From Thioclava dalianensis (GTDB lineage Bacteria > Pseudomonadota > Alphaproteobacteria > Rhodobacterales > Rhodobacteraceae): DNA of 64,000 nt. The notes beneath the pieces were generated by a model. The model was given only the letters and a program-made list of their open reading frames with translations, searched no databases and was not told the origin of the DNA. The translations under genes were made by a program, and so were the position numbers. Within the stretch, counting starts at the first letter, position 1, and each line of letters starts with the position of its first letter. Below are positions 10,301-18,208 of the stretch, one piece after another. Location: NCBI RefSeq assembly GCF_000715505.1, contig NZ_JHEH01000016.1, positions 25,781-89,780 on the forward strand. The letters run 5' to 3'.

Positions 10301-10386
10301 CGTTGGCCTGTGCTGCGACGACCTGCGGGCGGGGCCACGCCCCGCCTGCCCCGAACCGTTCGGCGCGGGAGACCTTGCCCGCAGTC

Positions 10387-10554
10387 TTACTTGGTCGTGG
10401 CCGCACCCGCCGTTGCACCTGCAACCGCGCCAATCGGACCCGCTACAACCAGCCCGCCCACGCCACCGGTGGCCGCGCGCTGCGTGACTGTATGTCCGCA
10501 GGCAGAGAGTGAGACAGTCAGACCCGAAACTACTACTAAAGCCAGTACACGCAT
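10387..10554 (-). CDS. Small glycine-zipper lipoprotein (55 residues)
   Basis: A short frame reading MRVLALVVVSGLTVSLSACG at its start, with a canonical lipobox LSAC (Cys about residue 19). After the Cys comes a Gly/Ala-rich segment (GGVGGLVVAGPIGAVAGATA) of glycine-zipper character, ending in TTK. AAAAGGAT about eight bases before the ATG is a good ribosome site. It is separated from the upstream takQM genes by a terminator, so it probably has its own promoter. It resembles small entericidin-like or Gly-zipper outer-membrane lipoproteins in size and shape. Function is unknown. Confidence 0.75.
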   Translation of the reverse strand: MRVLALVVVSGLTVSLSACGHTVTQRAATGGVGGLVVAGPIGAVAGATAGAATTK

Positions 10555-10633
10555 GGATTTATCCTTTTCTGAGGTCGACGCGTTTCATCGACATAAAGAA
10601 CAGACGCGCCATCGCCGCTTTGGTTCCCGCCCC

Positions 10634-10664
10634 AAAAGAAAACGGCGGCCCCGAGGGACCGCCG
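10634..10664 (-). terminator. Rho-independent terminator of takQM
   Basis: Read on the minus strand, CGGCGG (10664-10659) pairs with CCGCCG (10648-10643) around a short loop, followed by TTTTCTTTT. It starts eight bases after the stop of the large permease gene. Confidence 0.85.
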
Positions 10665-10671
10665 CTTGGCA

Positions 10672-12417
10672 TCAGTTGCTTGTCGGAGATGGCAAGGGGG
10701 GCAATCCGCCGACCCCGCCAGATCCGCCGGAGCTGCTCCCGCCCGACGCCCCTCCGGGCGCACCGAGACTTGGCAAGCCGCCCAGCCCGCCGCCCATACC
10801 GGGCATCGCAGGCAGCTTGATCTCGACAGAAGATGGATCAACCTGCTTGCCCTTGTAATGCATCACCATGGCCGGGAAGGCGATCACGATGGCAATCATC
10901 GCGACCTGAATGAACACGAAGGGAATGGCGCCCCAATAGATCTGCGAGGTCTTGACCGGAGCCATCTTAATCCCCGTCACCTTATCGATATAGGGCACTT
11001 TGGCCGCAACCGATCGCAGGTAGAAGAGCGCAAATCCGAAGGGTGGGTGCATGAAGGAGGTCTGCATATTCACCCCCAAGATCACCCCGAACCAGATCAG
11101 ATCGATGCCCAAAGCCTGCGCGGCAGGTGCCAGAAGCGGCACGATGATGAAGGCCAGCTCGAAGAAATCGAGGAAGAAGGCGAGGAAGAACACGAGGAAC
11201 GACACCACGATCAGGAAGCCCAACTGGCCGCCCGGAAGCGAGGTCAACAGATGCTCGACCCAGATCTGTCCGTTCACCCCGTAGAAGGTCAGCGAGAACA
11301 CCCGCGCGCCCAGCAGGATGAACAGAACGAAGGCCGAGAGCCGCGTCGTCGCAGCCAGCGCGTCGCGCACGACGGGGAAGTTCAGCCGCCCTTTGATCGC
11401 GGCCAGCACCAGCGAGCCGACAGCCCCCATCGCACCGCCCTCGGTGGGAGTCGCCACGCCCAGAAAGATCGTGCCCAGAACGAGGAAGATCAGCGCCAGC
11501 GGCGGGATCAGCACGATCACCACCTGCTGGGCCAAGCGGCTCATCAGATTCAGCTTGAGCGCCTTGTCCAGCAGCGCCACCACATAGATCGCGATTACCG
11601 CGACTGCGGCGGCCAGGATCTCGGAATTGTTGACGTTCGACCCATGCGCCTCGAAATACTGCATGCCGAAATAGAAGATCACGCCTGCGCCGACCAAGGC
11701 CACGATCAGCGACAGGACACCCGAGCCCAGCGTGCGCGCCTCTTTGGGCAGCGCGGGCATCGAGCCGGGCTTGATGATCGACATCACCAGCACATAGCCC
11801 AGATAGATGCCGGTCAGCACCATGCCGGGGATCAGCGCGCCTTTATACATGTCGCCCACCGACACGCCCAGCTGGTCGGCCAGCACGATCAACACCAGCG
11901 AGGGCGGAATGATCTGCGCCAGCGTGCCCGAGGCCGCAATCACGCCCGTTGCGATCTTGCGGTCATAGCCGTAGCGCAACATGATCGGCAGCGAGATCAG
12001 GCCCATTGCGATGACAGAGGCCGCAACGACCCCCGTGGTCGCCGCCAGCAGCGCGCCCACGATGATCACCGCATAGGCCAGACCGCCGCGCACCGGCCCG
12101 AACAGCTGGCCGATCGTATCGAGAAGATCCTCGGCCATGCCCGATTTCTCAAGCACGATGCCCATGAAGGTAAAGAATGGAATGGCTAGGAGTGTCTCAT
12201 TCGATAAGACCCCCCAGAACCGCTGTGGCAGCGCGTTTAGGAGCGGCCAATCAAGGTTGATCGACCCGCCCGAATAGCCCGACAGCTCGACCCCGATGAC
12301 GAAGAACAGCAAGCCGTTGGCTGCGAGTGCAAATGCCGCCGGATAGCCCAGCAGCAGGAAGATAATAAGCGAGACGAACATGATCGGAGCCATGTTCTGT
12401 GCAATGAGTTCGAGCAT
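10672..12417 (-). CDS. takM: TRAP transporter large permease (DctM/TakM type, extended)
   Basis: A 581-residue polytopic membrane protein. Classical DctM proteins are about 430 residues; the longer form is typical of the COG4664 (TakP/FcbT3-like) class. Conserved blocks are FVSLIIFLLLGYPAAFALA at the N-terminus, GVVAASVIAMGLISLPIML, and ATPTEGGAMGAVGSL. The extra length comes from an internal hydrophobic insertion at about residues 235-300 and a Gly/Ser/Pro-rich cytoplasmic tail of about 50 residues at the C-terminus. It directly follows the small-subunit gene with no spacing. It is inferred to be the channel partner of the neighbouring TakP receptor. Confidence 0.92.
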   Translation of the reverse strand: MLELIAQNMAPIMFVSLIIFLLLGYPAAFALAANGLLFFVIGVELSGYSGGSINLDWPLLNALPQRFWGVLSNETLLAIPFFTFMGIVLEKSGMAEDLLDTIGQLFGPVRGGLAYAVIIVGALLAATTGVVAASVIAMGLISLPIMLRYGYDRKIATGVIAASGTLAQIIPPSLVLIVLADQLGVSVGDMYKGALIPGMVLTGIYLGYVLVMSIIKPGSMPALPKEARTLGSGVLSLIVALVGAGVIFYFGMQYFEAHGSNVNNSEILAAAVAVIAIYVVALLDKALKLNLMSRLAQQVVIVLIPPLALIFLVLGTIFLGVATPTEGGAMGAVGSLVLAAIKGRLNFPVVRDALAATTRLSAFVLFILLGARVFSLTFYGVNGQIWVEHLLTSLPGGQLGFLIVVSFLVFFLAFFLDFFELAFIIVPLLAPAAQALGIDLIWFGVILGVNMQTSFMHPPFGFALFYLRSVAAKVPYIDKVTGIKMAPVKTSQIYWGAIPFVFIQVAMIAIVIAFPAMVMHYKGKQVDPSSVEIKLPAMPGMGGGLGGLPSLGAPGGASGGSSSGGSGGVGGLPPLPSPTSN

Positions 12418-12990
12418 TTAGAGCGCCTCCTCGTCGACAATCGTCTCGGCCGCGTGATGGCCCGCGCTATCGGCATGGGGATCGTCAATCAAACCGCGCA
12501 TCACGCCGATTTTCTTGATGATCTCGGAGAGGCCCTGTGCAAAGAGCTGCCAGAACCCGATCAGCAAAAGCATTTTGGCAGGCCACAAGATCAGACCACC
12601 GGAATTGGTCGACATCTCGCCCGAACGGAGAGAAATCATCACGAAGGGTGTCAGCTTGAGCAACATCAAGATCACGAAGGGCATCAGGAAGAAGATGTGC
12701 CCCAGCAGGTCGATCCAGTGCTGGACCCGGCGCGAGAAGGCACCATAGACGATATCGATGCGGATATGCTCGTTCTGCTTAAGCGTATAGGCCGCCGCAC
12801 CAAGGAAGGCCGCACCAAAGAGATACCATTGCAACTCAAGCATGGAGTTCGACGACTTGTCGAACAGCTTGCGCACGATCGCATTGCCCGCGCTGACGAG
12901 AATAGACACAAGGATCAGCCACGACACGGCCTTTCCGATCTTCTCATTGATGAAATCAATCCAGCGCGACAGGGCCAGCAAACTGCCCAT
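12418..12990 (-). CDS. takQ: TRAP transporter small permease (DctQ/TakQ type)
   Basis: A 190-residue membrane protein with four predicted membrane helices (starting near residues 18, 55, 95 and 145). FDKSSNSMLELQWYLFGAAF and LKQNEHIRIDI are the typical DctQ signature (E/W-Y-F then N-E-H-I-R-I-D). The start at 12990 is preceded by GGGGGAGGGGA. It is the first gene of the two-gene permease operon and is immediately followed by the large subunit. Confidence 0.92.
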   Translation of the reverse strand: MGSLLALSRWIDFINEKIGKAVSWLILVSILVSAGNAIVRKLFDKSSNSMLELQWYLFGAAFLGAAAYTLKQNEHIRIDIVYGAFSRRVQHWIDLLGHIFFLMPFVILMLLKLTPFVMISLRSGEMSTNSGGLILWPAKMLLLIGFWQLFAQGLSEIIKKIGVMRGLIDDPHADSAGHHAAETIVDEEAL

Positions 12991-13216
12991 CTCGTCCCCT
13001 CCCCCTTTAAGCTGCCCATCCCTGCGGGCCTACAGGTTTCCTCGACTGAGCAGATAAAGATGTCAAGGAATTTAGCCGGTTTCTGGTTCGGCAATCTGAC
13101 CAAAATCACCCGTTAGCGCAAAAAAATATCGCCCCCACCCGGTTCAAAGAACGCCCCGGCCCGCACTCCGTTTTCATAAAGTTTCCGTGCGGCGGAGAGG
13201 TGGCGCAACAAACAGC

Positions 13217-13246
13217 AATAAAATGCGACATGCGCGACATTTTATT
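13217..13246. repeat. Inverted repeat upstream of the ilvBN promoter
   Basis: AATAAAATG at 13217-13225 is perfectly inverted as CATTTTATT at 13238-13246, with a 12-base spacer that itself contains a GCGACAT direct repeat. It sits 13 bases upstream of the -35 element, a normal position for an activator or repressor. No specific regulator is recognised. Confidence 0.5.
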
Positions 13247-13259
13247 TAGGATTTGGGCA

Positions 13260-13288
13260 TTGACGCCCCTGATCTGCGGCCATAATCT
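13260..13288 (+). promoter_or_regulatory. Sigma-70-type promoter of the ilvBN leader
   Basis: TTGACG at 13260-13265, a spacer of exactly 17 bases, then TAATCT at 13283-13288. The expected start of transcription, near 13295, is about 23 bases before the leader peptide ATG. Confidence 0.65.
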
Positions 13289-13317
13289 CGCGCCAATCGC
13301 AATCGAAAGGAAACGCA

Positions 13318-13368
13318 ATGTCTGCGATTCTTGTACTTGTCGTAGGAGCTTCGCGCATGGGCCGGTAA
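13318..13368 (+). CDS. ilvL: Leader peptide of the ilvBN attenuator
   Basis: A 16-codon frame encoding MSAILVLVVGASRMGR. Residues 4-9 are six consecutive branched-chain amino acids (Ile-Leu-Val-Leu-Val-Val), as expected for a transcription-attenuation leader that senses charged tRNA-Ile, tRNA-Leu and tRNA-Val. A GAAAGGA ribosome site lies seven to ten bases upstream. A terminator hairpin begins 27 bases after the stop, and ilvB follows. Stalling in the Ile-Leu-Val run is inferred to prevent terminator formation. The symbol ilvL is used by analogy. Confidence 0.82.
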   Translation: MSAILVLVVGASRMGR

Positions 13369-13394
13369 CGGTACGACCATGAAGGTTTCCATGC

Positions 13395-13424
13395 GCCCCC
13401 GCCAAAAGCCGGGGGCTTTTTATT
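13395..13424 (+). terminator. Attenuator terminator of ilvBN
   Basis: A seven-base-pair stem, GCCCCCG (13395-13401) with CGGGGGC (13410-13416), then TTTTTATT. A competing pairing is visible: GCGCATGG (13353-13360, within the leader peptide) is fully complementary to CCATGCGC (13389-13396), which overlaps the first bases of the terminator stem. Confidence 0.8.
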
Positions 13425-13493
13425 GGCACAAAGGTGCAACAGAGGCGCAGTCCGGGGACAAGGCCGCCCCGCGCGAAGATGGAGAAAGAGACA

Positions 13494-15239
13494 ATGGCAC
13501 GGCAGATGACCGGCGCGAAGATGGTGTTGCAGGCGTTGAAAGATCACGACGTCGATACGGTATTCGGCTATCCGGGTGGCGCGGTTCTGCCCATCTATGA
13601 CGAGATTTTCCAGCAAAACGACATCCGCCATATCCTCGTGCGCCACGAGCAGGCCGCGATCCACATGGCCGAGGGCTATGCGCGCTCGACAGGCAAGCCG
13701 GGCGTGGCGCTGGTGACGTCGGGTCCGGGGGCCACCAATGCGGTGACCGGGCTGACCGATGCGCTGATGGACTCGATCCCGCTGATCGTGTTCTCGGGAC
13801 AGGTGGCGACCTTTATGGTGGGCACAGATGGTTTCCAAGAGGCCGACACCGTGGGCATCACCCGCCCCTGCACCAAGCATAACTGGCTGGTGAAGGATAC
13901 CGAGAAGCTGGCCGAGACGATCCATCAGGCCTTCCATATCGCAACCTCGGGCCGTCCGGGTCCGGTGCTGATCGATCTGCCCAAGGATGTGCAATTCGCC
14001 ACCGGCACCTATCGCGAGGCTAAGGCTGCGCGGGTCGATCATTACCAGCCGCAGGTCAAAGGCGATATCGAGGCGATCACCCGCTTGGTCGAGCTGATGG
14101 AAACCGCCGAGCGCCCGGTCTTCTATACCGGTGGCGGCGTGATCAATTCCGGCCCCGGCGCAAGCCAGCTGCTGCGTGAGCTGGTCGATGGGACGGGCTT
14201 CCCGATCACCTCCACGCTGATGGGCTTAGGCGCCTATCCGGCCTCGGGCAAATCTTGGCTCGGGATGCTCGGGATGCACGGGCTCTATGAGGCCAATCTC
14301 GCGATGCATGGCTGCGATCTGATGATCAATCTCGGCGCGCGTTTCGATGACCGGATCACCGGGCGGACCTCTGATTTCTCGCCCAAATCGACCAAGGTCC
14401 ATGTCGATATCGACGCCTCCTCGATCAACAAGATCATCCATGTGGACCTGCCGATCATCGGCGATATCGGTCATGTGCTGGAAGATGCGCTCAAAATCTG
14501 GAAAGCCCGCGGGCGCAAGACCAACGCCGCGGCCGTCGCCAAATGGTGGGCCAAGATCGACACGTGGAAAAAGGTGAACTGCCTCGCCTATACCGGTTCG
14601 GAAAAGACGATCAAGCCGCAATACGCGCTTGAGCGGCTGGAGGCGCTGACCAAGGATCGTGATCGCTACATCACCACCGAAGTCGGCCAGCACCAGATGT
14701 GGGCGGCGCAATATCTGGGCTTTGAAGATCCCAACCGCTGGATGACCTCGGGGGGCTTGGGCACAATGGGGTACGGCTTCCCCGCCTCGATCGGGGTGCA
14801 GATCGCGCATCCCGACAGCCTCGTGATCAACGTGGCCGGTGAGGCCAGCTGGCTGATGAACATGCAAGAGATGGGCACCGCGACCCAGTTCCGCACGCCG
14901 GTCAAGCAGTTCATCCTCAACAATGAGCGGCTGGGCATGGTGCGCCAGTGGCAAGAGTTGCTGCATGGCGAGCGCTATTCCTCGTCCTGGAGCGAAAGCC
15001 TGCCTGATTTCGTCAAACTGGCCGAGAGCTTTGGCTGGAAGGGGATGATCGTGTCAGATCCCGCCGATCTCGACGATGCGATCATGGAGATGATCAACCA
15101 TGACGGTCCGGTGCTGTTCGATTGCCTCGTTGAAAAGCATGAGAACTGCTTCCCGATGATCCCCTCGGGCAAACCTCATAACGAGATGCTGCTGTCGGCG
15201 GATGCCGAGGCGTTCAAGGGCGGCGGCGCTCTGGTGTAG
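13494..15239 (+). CDS. ilvB: Acetolactate synthase large subunit
   Basis: The ThDP-dependent catalytic subunit of acetohydroxyacid synthase makes acetolactate or acetohydroxybutyrate for Val, Leu and Ile. It is 581 residues. VFGYPGGAVLPIYDEIF near the N-terminus contains the PP-domain motif, RHEQAAIHMAEGYAR carries the catalytic Glu, and the ThDP/Mg2+-binding region near residues 430-480 is modified to GEASWLMNMQE (in place of the usual GD-G). The start MARQMTGAK at 13494 is set by GGAGAAAGAG just upstream; the frame extends further without a ribosome site. Controlled by the upstream attenuator. Confidence 0.96.
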   Translation: MARQMTGAKMVLQALKDHDVDTVFGYPGGAVLPIYDEIFQQNDIRHILVRHEQAAIHMAEGYARSTGKPGVALVTSGPGATNAVTGLTDALMDSIPLIVFSGQVATFMVGTDGFQEADTVGITRPCTKHNWLVKDTEKLAETIHQAFHIATSGRPGPVLIDLPKDVQFATGTYREAKAARVDHYQPQVKGDIEAITRLVELMETAERPVFYTGGGVINSGPGASQLLRELVDGTGFPITSTLMGLGAYPASGKSWLGMLGMHGLYEANLAMHGCDLMINLGARFDDRITGRTSDFSPKSTKVHVDIDASSINKIIHVDLPIIGDIGHVLEDALKIWKARGRKTNAAAVAKWWAKIDTWKKVNCLAYTGSEKTIKPQYALERLEALTKDRDRYITTEVGQHQMWAAQYLGFEDPNRWMTSGGLGTMGYGFPASIGVQIAHPDSLVINVAGEASWLMNMQEMGTATQFRTPVKQFILNNERLGMVRQWQELLHGERYSSSWSESLPDFVKLAESFGWKGMIVSDPADLDDAIMEMINHDGPVLFDCLVEKHENCFPMIPSGKPHNEMLLSADAEAFKGGGALV

Positions 15240-15333
15240 CTCGCGCGCGGGGCCACGCGGCCCTGCCCGCATCTATCGCGACAGTTCGGGTCAGACGGCG
15301 ATCTGATCCAAAGACGAGAAAGGGAGAGAGGCA

Positions 15334-15894
15334 ATGTCCGCTCTAAAAATCAAGAAAGGCGCGTCGAGCCATTCGGTCTATGACCTACGCGACAGCCACA
15401 GCCAGGTCGAAAGCTCGCACACGCTTGCGGTGATCGTGGATAACGAGGCAGGCGCGCTTGCACGCGTGATCGGGTTGTTTTCGGGACGCGGCTACAACAT
15501 CGACAGCCTCACCGTAGCGGAGGTCGACCACAAAGGCCATCTGAGCCGGATCACCGTGGTCACCCGTGGCACCGAATCTGTGATCGACCAGATCAAGGCG
15601 CAGCTGGGCCGGATCGTCCCGGTGCATGAGGTCAAGGATCTCACCGTCGAGGGCACGCCGGTCGAGCGCGAACTGGCGCTGCTGAAAGTCGCAGGCACCG
15701 GCGACAAGCGCGTCGAGGCGCTGCGTCTGGCCGATATTTTCCGCGCCAATGTGGTCGACAGCACGCTTGAGAGCTTCGTCTTCGAGATCACCGGCCCCTC
15801 GGCCAAGATCGACGCCTTTGCCGATCTGATGCGCCCCTTGGGCCTGATGGAAGTGGCACGCACCGGGGTGGCGGCGCTGTCGCGTGGGGTTTGA
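15334..15894 (+). CDS. ilvN: Acetolactate synthase small (regulatory) subunit
   Basis: A 186-residue regulatory subunit that confers valine feedback inhibition on IlvB. An ACT domain occupies about residues 28-105 (HTLAVIVDNEAGALARVIGL, SGRGYNIDSLTV), followed by the C-terminal ALS_ss domain. It has GGGAGAG before the ATG. It lies 94 bases downstream of ilvB with no terminator, so it is co-transcribed. The name ilvH would be equally valid. Confidence 0.95.
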   Translation: MSALKIKKGASSHSVYDLRDSHSQVESSHTLAVIVDNEAGALARVIGLFSGRGYNIDSLTVAEVDHKGHLSRITVVTRGTESVIDQIKAQLGRIVPVHEVKDLTVEGTPVERELALLKVAGTGDKRVEALRLADIFRANVVDSTLESFVFEITGPSAKIDAFADLMRPLGLMEVARTGVAALSRGV

Positions 15895-15997
15895 TCGCCA
15901 CGCCCGCCCGACAATCGACGCGCGGCGCATAATCGCACTGGCTTTCGCTGCAGGTCTCTGATTTTGTGCCCAAAACTTGCACGGATTTCAAAGACCT

Positions 15998-16987
15998 ATG
16001 GCCGCGACTTCTGGACCAATTGATCCCCCGCATCTGGGCGTGGTGATCGTCACCTATAATTCGGCGGATGTCATCGGCACCTGCCTGCGCGCCCTGATGG
16101 CGGCGCGCGATGTCGTCTTGCATGTCGTGATCATCGACAACGCCTCGCGCGACCGGACCAATGCAATGGTGCGCGAGACGGTGGGTCCGGCCCTGCTGGC
16201 CCCCGCGCAGGCGGGCGAGGCCGGGATCTCGCTGGTCAAGGCGGGCGTCAATGGCGGCTTTGCGGCCGGGATCAACATGGGGCTTGAGCGCCTCGCGCGG
16301 CATCCCGAGATCGAGCGCTTCTGGCTTTTGAACCCCGATTGCATCGCCCCGCCCGAGGCCCCGGCCGCCCTCGCGACCTATCTGCGCGAAGATCCGCAGG
16401 TCGGGCTGATTGCGCATCGCGTGGTCTATGCCGATGCGCCGGACAAGATCCAGATCGATGGCGGTGTGATCGATCAACGCACTGGAATCACCCACAATCT
16501 CAACCAATTCGCCCCGGTGAGCACGGCCCCGCCCGATCCCGCCCGGATCGAGTTTGTGACCGGTGCCAGCCTGATCGCGACCCGCGCTTTCTATGAGGCC
16601 GCCGGGCCGATGGCCGAGGACTATTTCCTCTATTACGAAGAGGTTGATTGGGCCTTGCGGCGCGGCCCGCTGCGCATCGCCTTTTGTCCCGATGCGGTGG
16701 TCGAGCATATGGCAGGCAGCGCCATCGGCTCGCAGCGGCTGGGCTCGGTCGCCTCGCCGTTTTCGCAATATTTCAAGCACCGGGCGCGTGCGATGTTCCT
16801 GCGCCGCCATTTCCCGCCCGGTCTCATGGGCGGCATGTTCTGGTCGCTGGCAAAGGCTGTGCAGCTTTTCGTGCAAGGCCACCGCGCCGAGGCTCATGCG
16901 CTGTTGCGCGGCTTTTTCGGCAAGGCCCCGCCGCGCGGCGTGATGGCCGCGCTCTCAACCGAGGCCCGCGCGCGGATCGGGTACTAG
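15998..16987 (+). CDS. Glycosyltransferase family 2 (exopolysaccharide locus)
   Basis: A 329-residue cytosolic or membrane-associated GT-A enzyme. GVVIVTYNSADVIGTCLRAL at about residues 13-32 is the nucleotide-sugar binding strand-loop, IDNASRDRT the first acidic motif, and LLNPDC the DXD-like metal site near residue 113. EDYFLYYEEVDWALR near residue 207 is typical of rhamnosyltransferase-like GT2 proteins. The ATG at 15998 is preferred; an in-frame TTG lies 21 bases upstream. No good ribosome site is visible. It converges on the GT4 gene with six bases between the stops. Acceptor and sugar are unknown. Confidence 0.9.
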   Translation: MAATSGPIDPPHLGVVIVTYNSADVIGTCLRALMAARDVVLHVVIIDNASRDRTNAMVRETVGPALLAPAQAGEAGISLVKAGVNGGFAAGINMGLERLARHPEIERFWLLNPDCIAPPEAPAALATYLREDPQVGLIAHRVVYADAPDKIQIDGGVIDQRTGITHNLNQFAPVSTAPPDPARIEFVTGASLIATRAFYEAAGPMAEDYFLYYEEVDWALRRGPLRIAFCPDAVVEHMAGSAIGSQRLGSVASPFSQYFKHRARAMFLRRHFPPGLMGGMFWSLAKAVQLFVQGHRAEAHALLRGFFGKAPPRGVMAALSTEARARIGY

Positions 16988-16993
16988 GCGCTT

Positions 16994-18208
16994 CTATCTG
17001 GCCTCGAGCGCCCGATGATAGAGTGTGACAAGACCGGCGGCTTTGGCAGGCCATAGCCCCTCAGCCAACACTTTCGCCCGCCCCCCCGCGCCGAGCCGCG
17101 CGCGCAAGTCTGCGTCATCGGCCAGCCGCGCGATTGCGCGGGCCACGTCGCGGGCCAGCGCCTCGGGCGTACTGACCGCGCATTTCAGCCCCGTCACGCC
17201 CTCCTCGACGATACCGTCAGGTCCGCCCCGCGCCGCCGCGATCACCGGCAGCCCCCAGCGCATCGCCTCGTAAAGCACATTGCCCGCAGGTTCTCGCCAG
17301 CTTGGGAAGACGAAGATATCGGCGCTTTGATAGAGCGTCTCGACCTCGGCGCGCGGGATCGCCCCGAGAAAGGTGCAGCGATCCGCGACGCCCAACCGCT
17401 CAGCCTCGGCGCGGCAGAGCGCGATTTCCTCGCCCGCCCCCGCGCTCGTCAAATGCAGATCGTCGCGCTCAGCGAGCAGCGCCAAGGCGCGCACCACATC
17501 GCGCAGCCCCTTGGTGCGCACCCCGCGCCCGACATGCAACAGGTGGATCTTGCCGTCCTCGCGCGGTTTGCGCGCCTCGGGAGGCGCGGCTTCCGCAATG
17601 CCCAGCTCGAGCACATTCTCATAATCGCGCAGCGCAATCGGGGCGAGGTGATCGCGCACATAAGGCGCAACCCCCAGTACCAAAGCAGCCTGCCCGTAGG
17701 ACGCCCGCAGCGCCGGATCATAGCGCAGCCGCAGGTGATCGAGCGCGCGCAGCCTTGTGTACCATTTCGCCCCGCCGCCCTCAGCGGCAAAGGCCTTGGG
17801 CGTGCTCAGCCCGCCCCCCAGCGGCCCGATCACATAGGGCAGCCCCGCCCCGCGCAGCGGCGTGGCATAGCGCATCGCCTGCGGCATGATCTGATGGGCG
17901 ATGTCGAATTCAGCGCCATGCGCGCGCAGGTAGCGACGGACCTTGCGCATGAAAAGCGGCCATTCGGGCTTGAGCATCGCGCGCAGCCGCGGGTTGCTGT
18001 CGAGGATCGTCGGACGCGGCCATGTCACCACGCGTGCCTCGGGCAGTTGCGTGCTTAGCGCGGAATGCCCCGGATCCTGAAAGCTCGCCGTGGTCAGATC
18101 CACAAGCGGGGCCAGCGCCTGCGCCCATTGAAAGGCGACATAGGCCTCGCCGGTTGCCTCGCATGAGATATCGGGGGCGATCATCAGCACCTTGAGACGC
18201 GCGCTCAT
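16994..18208 (-). CDS. Glycosyltransferase family 4 (exopolysaccharide locus)
   Basis: A 404-residue GT-B enzyme. The N-domain starts KVLMIAPDISCEATGEAYV. The C-domain has HVGRGVRTKGLRDVVRAL (phosphate-binding), and FVFPSWREPAGNVLYEAM supplies the retaining E-x7-E pair. Its ATG overlaps the stop of the upstream polymerase gene (ATGA), and it is the last gene of the operon. It probably adds a sugar to the lipid-linked repeat unit of the exopolysaccharide; specificity cannot be read. Confidence 0.9.
   Translation of the reverse strand: MSARLKVLMIAPDISCEATGEAYVAFQWAQALAPLVDLTTASFQDPGHSALSTQLPEARVVTWPRPTILDSNPRLRAMLKPEWPLFMRKVRRYLRAHGAEFDIAHQIMPQAMRYATPLRGAGLPYVIGPLGGGLSTPKAFAAEGGGAKWYTRLRALDHLRLRYDPALRASYGQAALVLGVAPYVRDHLAPIALRDYENVLELGIAEAAPPEARKPREDGKIHLLHVGRGVRTKGLRDVVRALALLAERDDLHLTSAGAGEEIALCRAEAERLGVADRCTFLGAIPRAEVETLYQSADIFVFPSWREPAGNVLYEAMRWGLPVIAAARGGPDGIVEEGVTGLKCAVSTPEALARDVARAIARLADDADLRARLGAGGRAKVLAEGLWPAKAAGLVTLYHRALEAR

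Noticed and set aside
10666..12189. Long plus-strand frame opposite takM
   Set aside because: It is rich in His, Gln, Arg and Asp, as expected for the complement of a membrane-protein gene; no ribosome site or homology.
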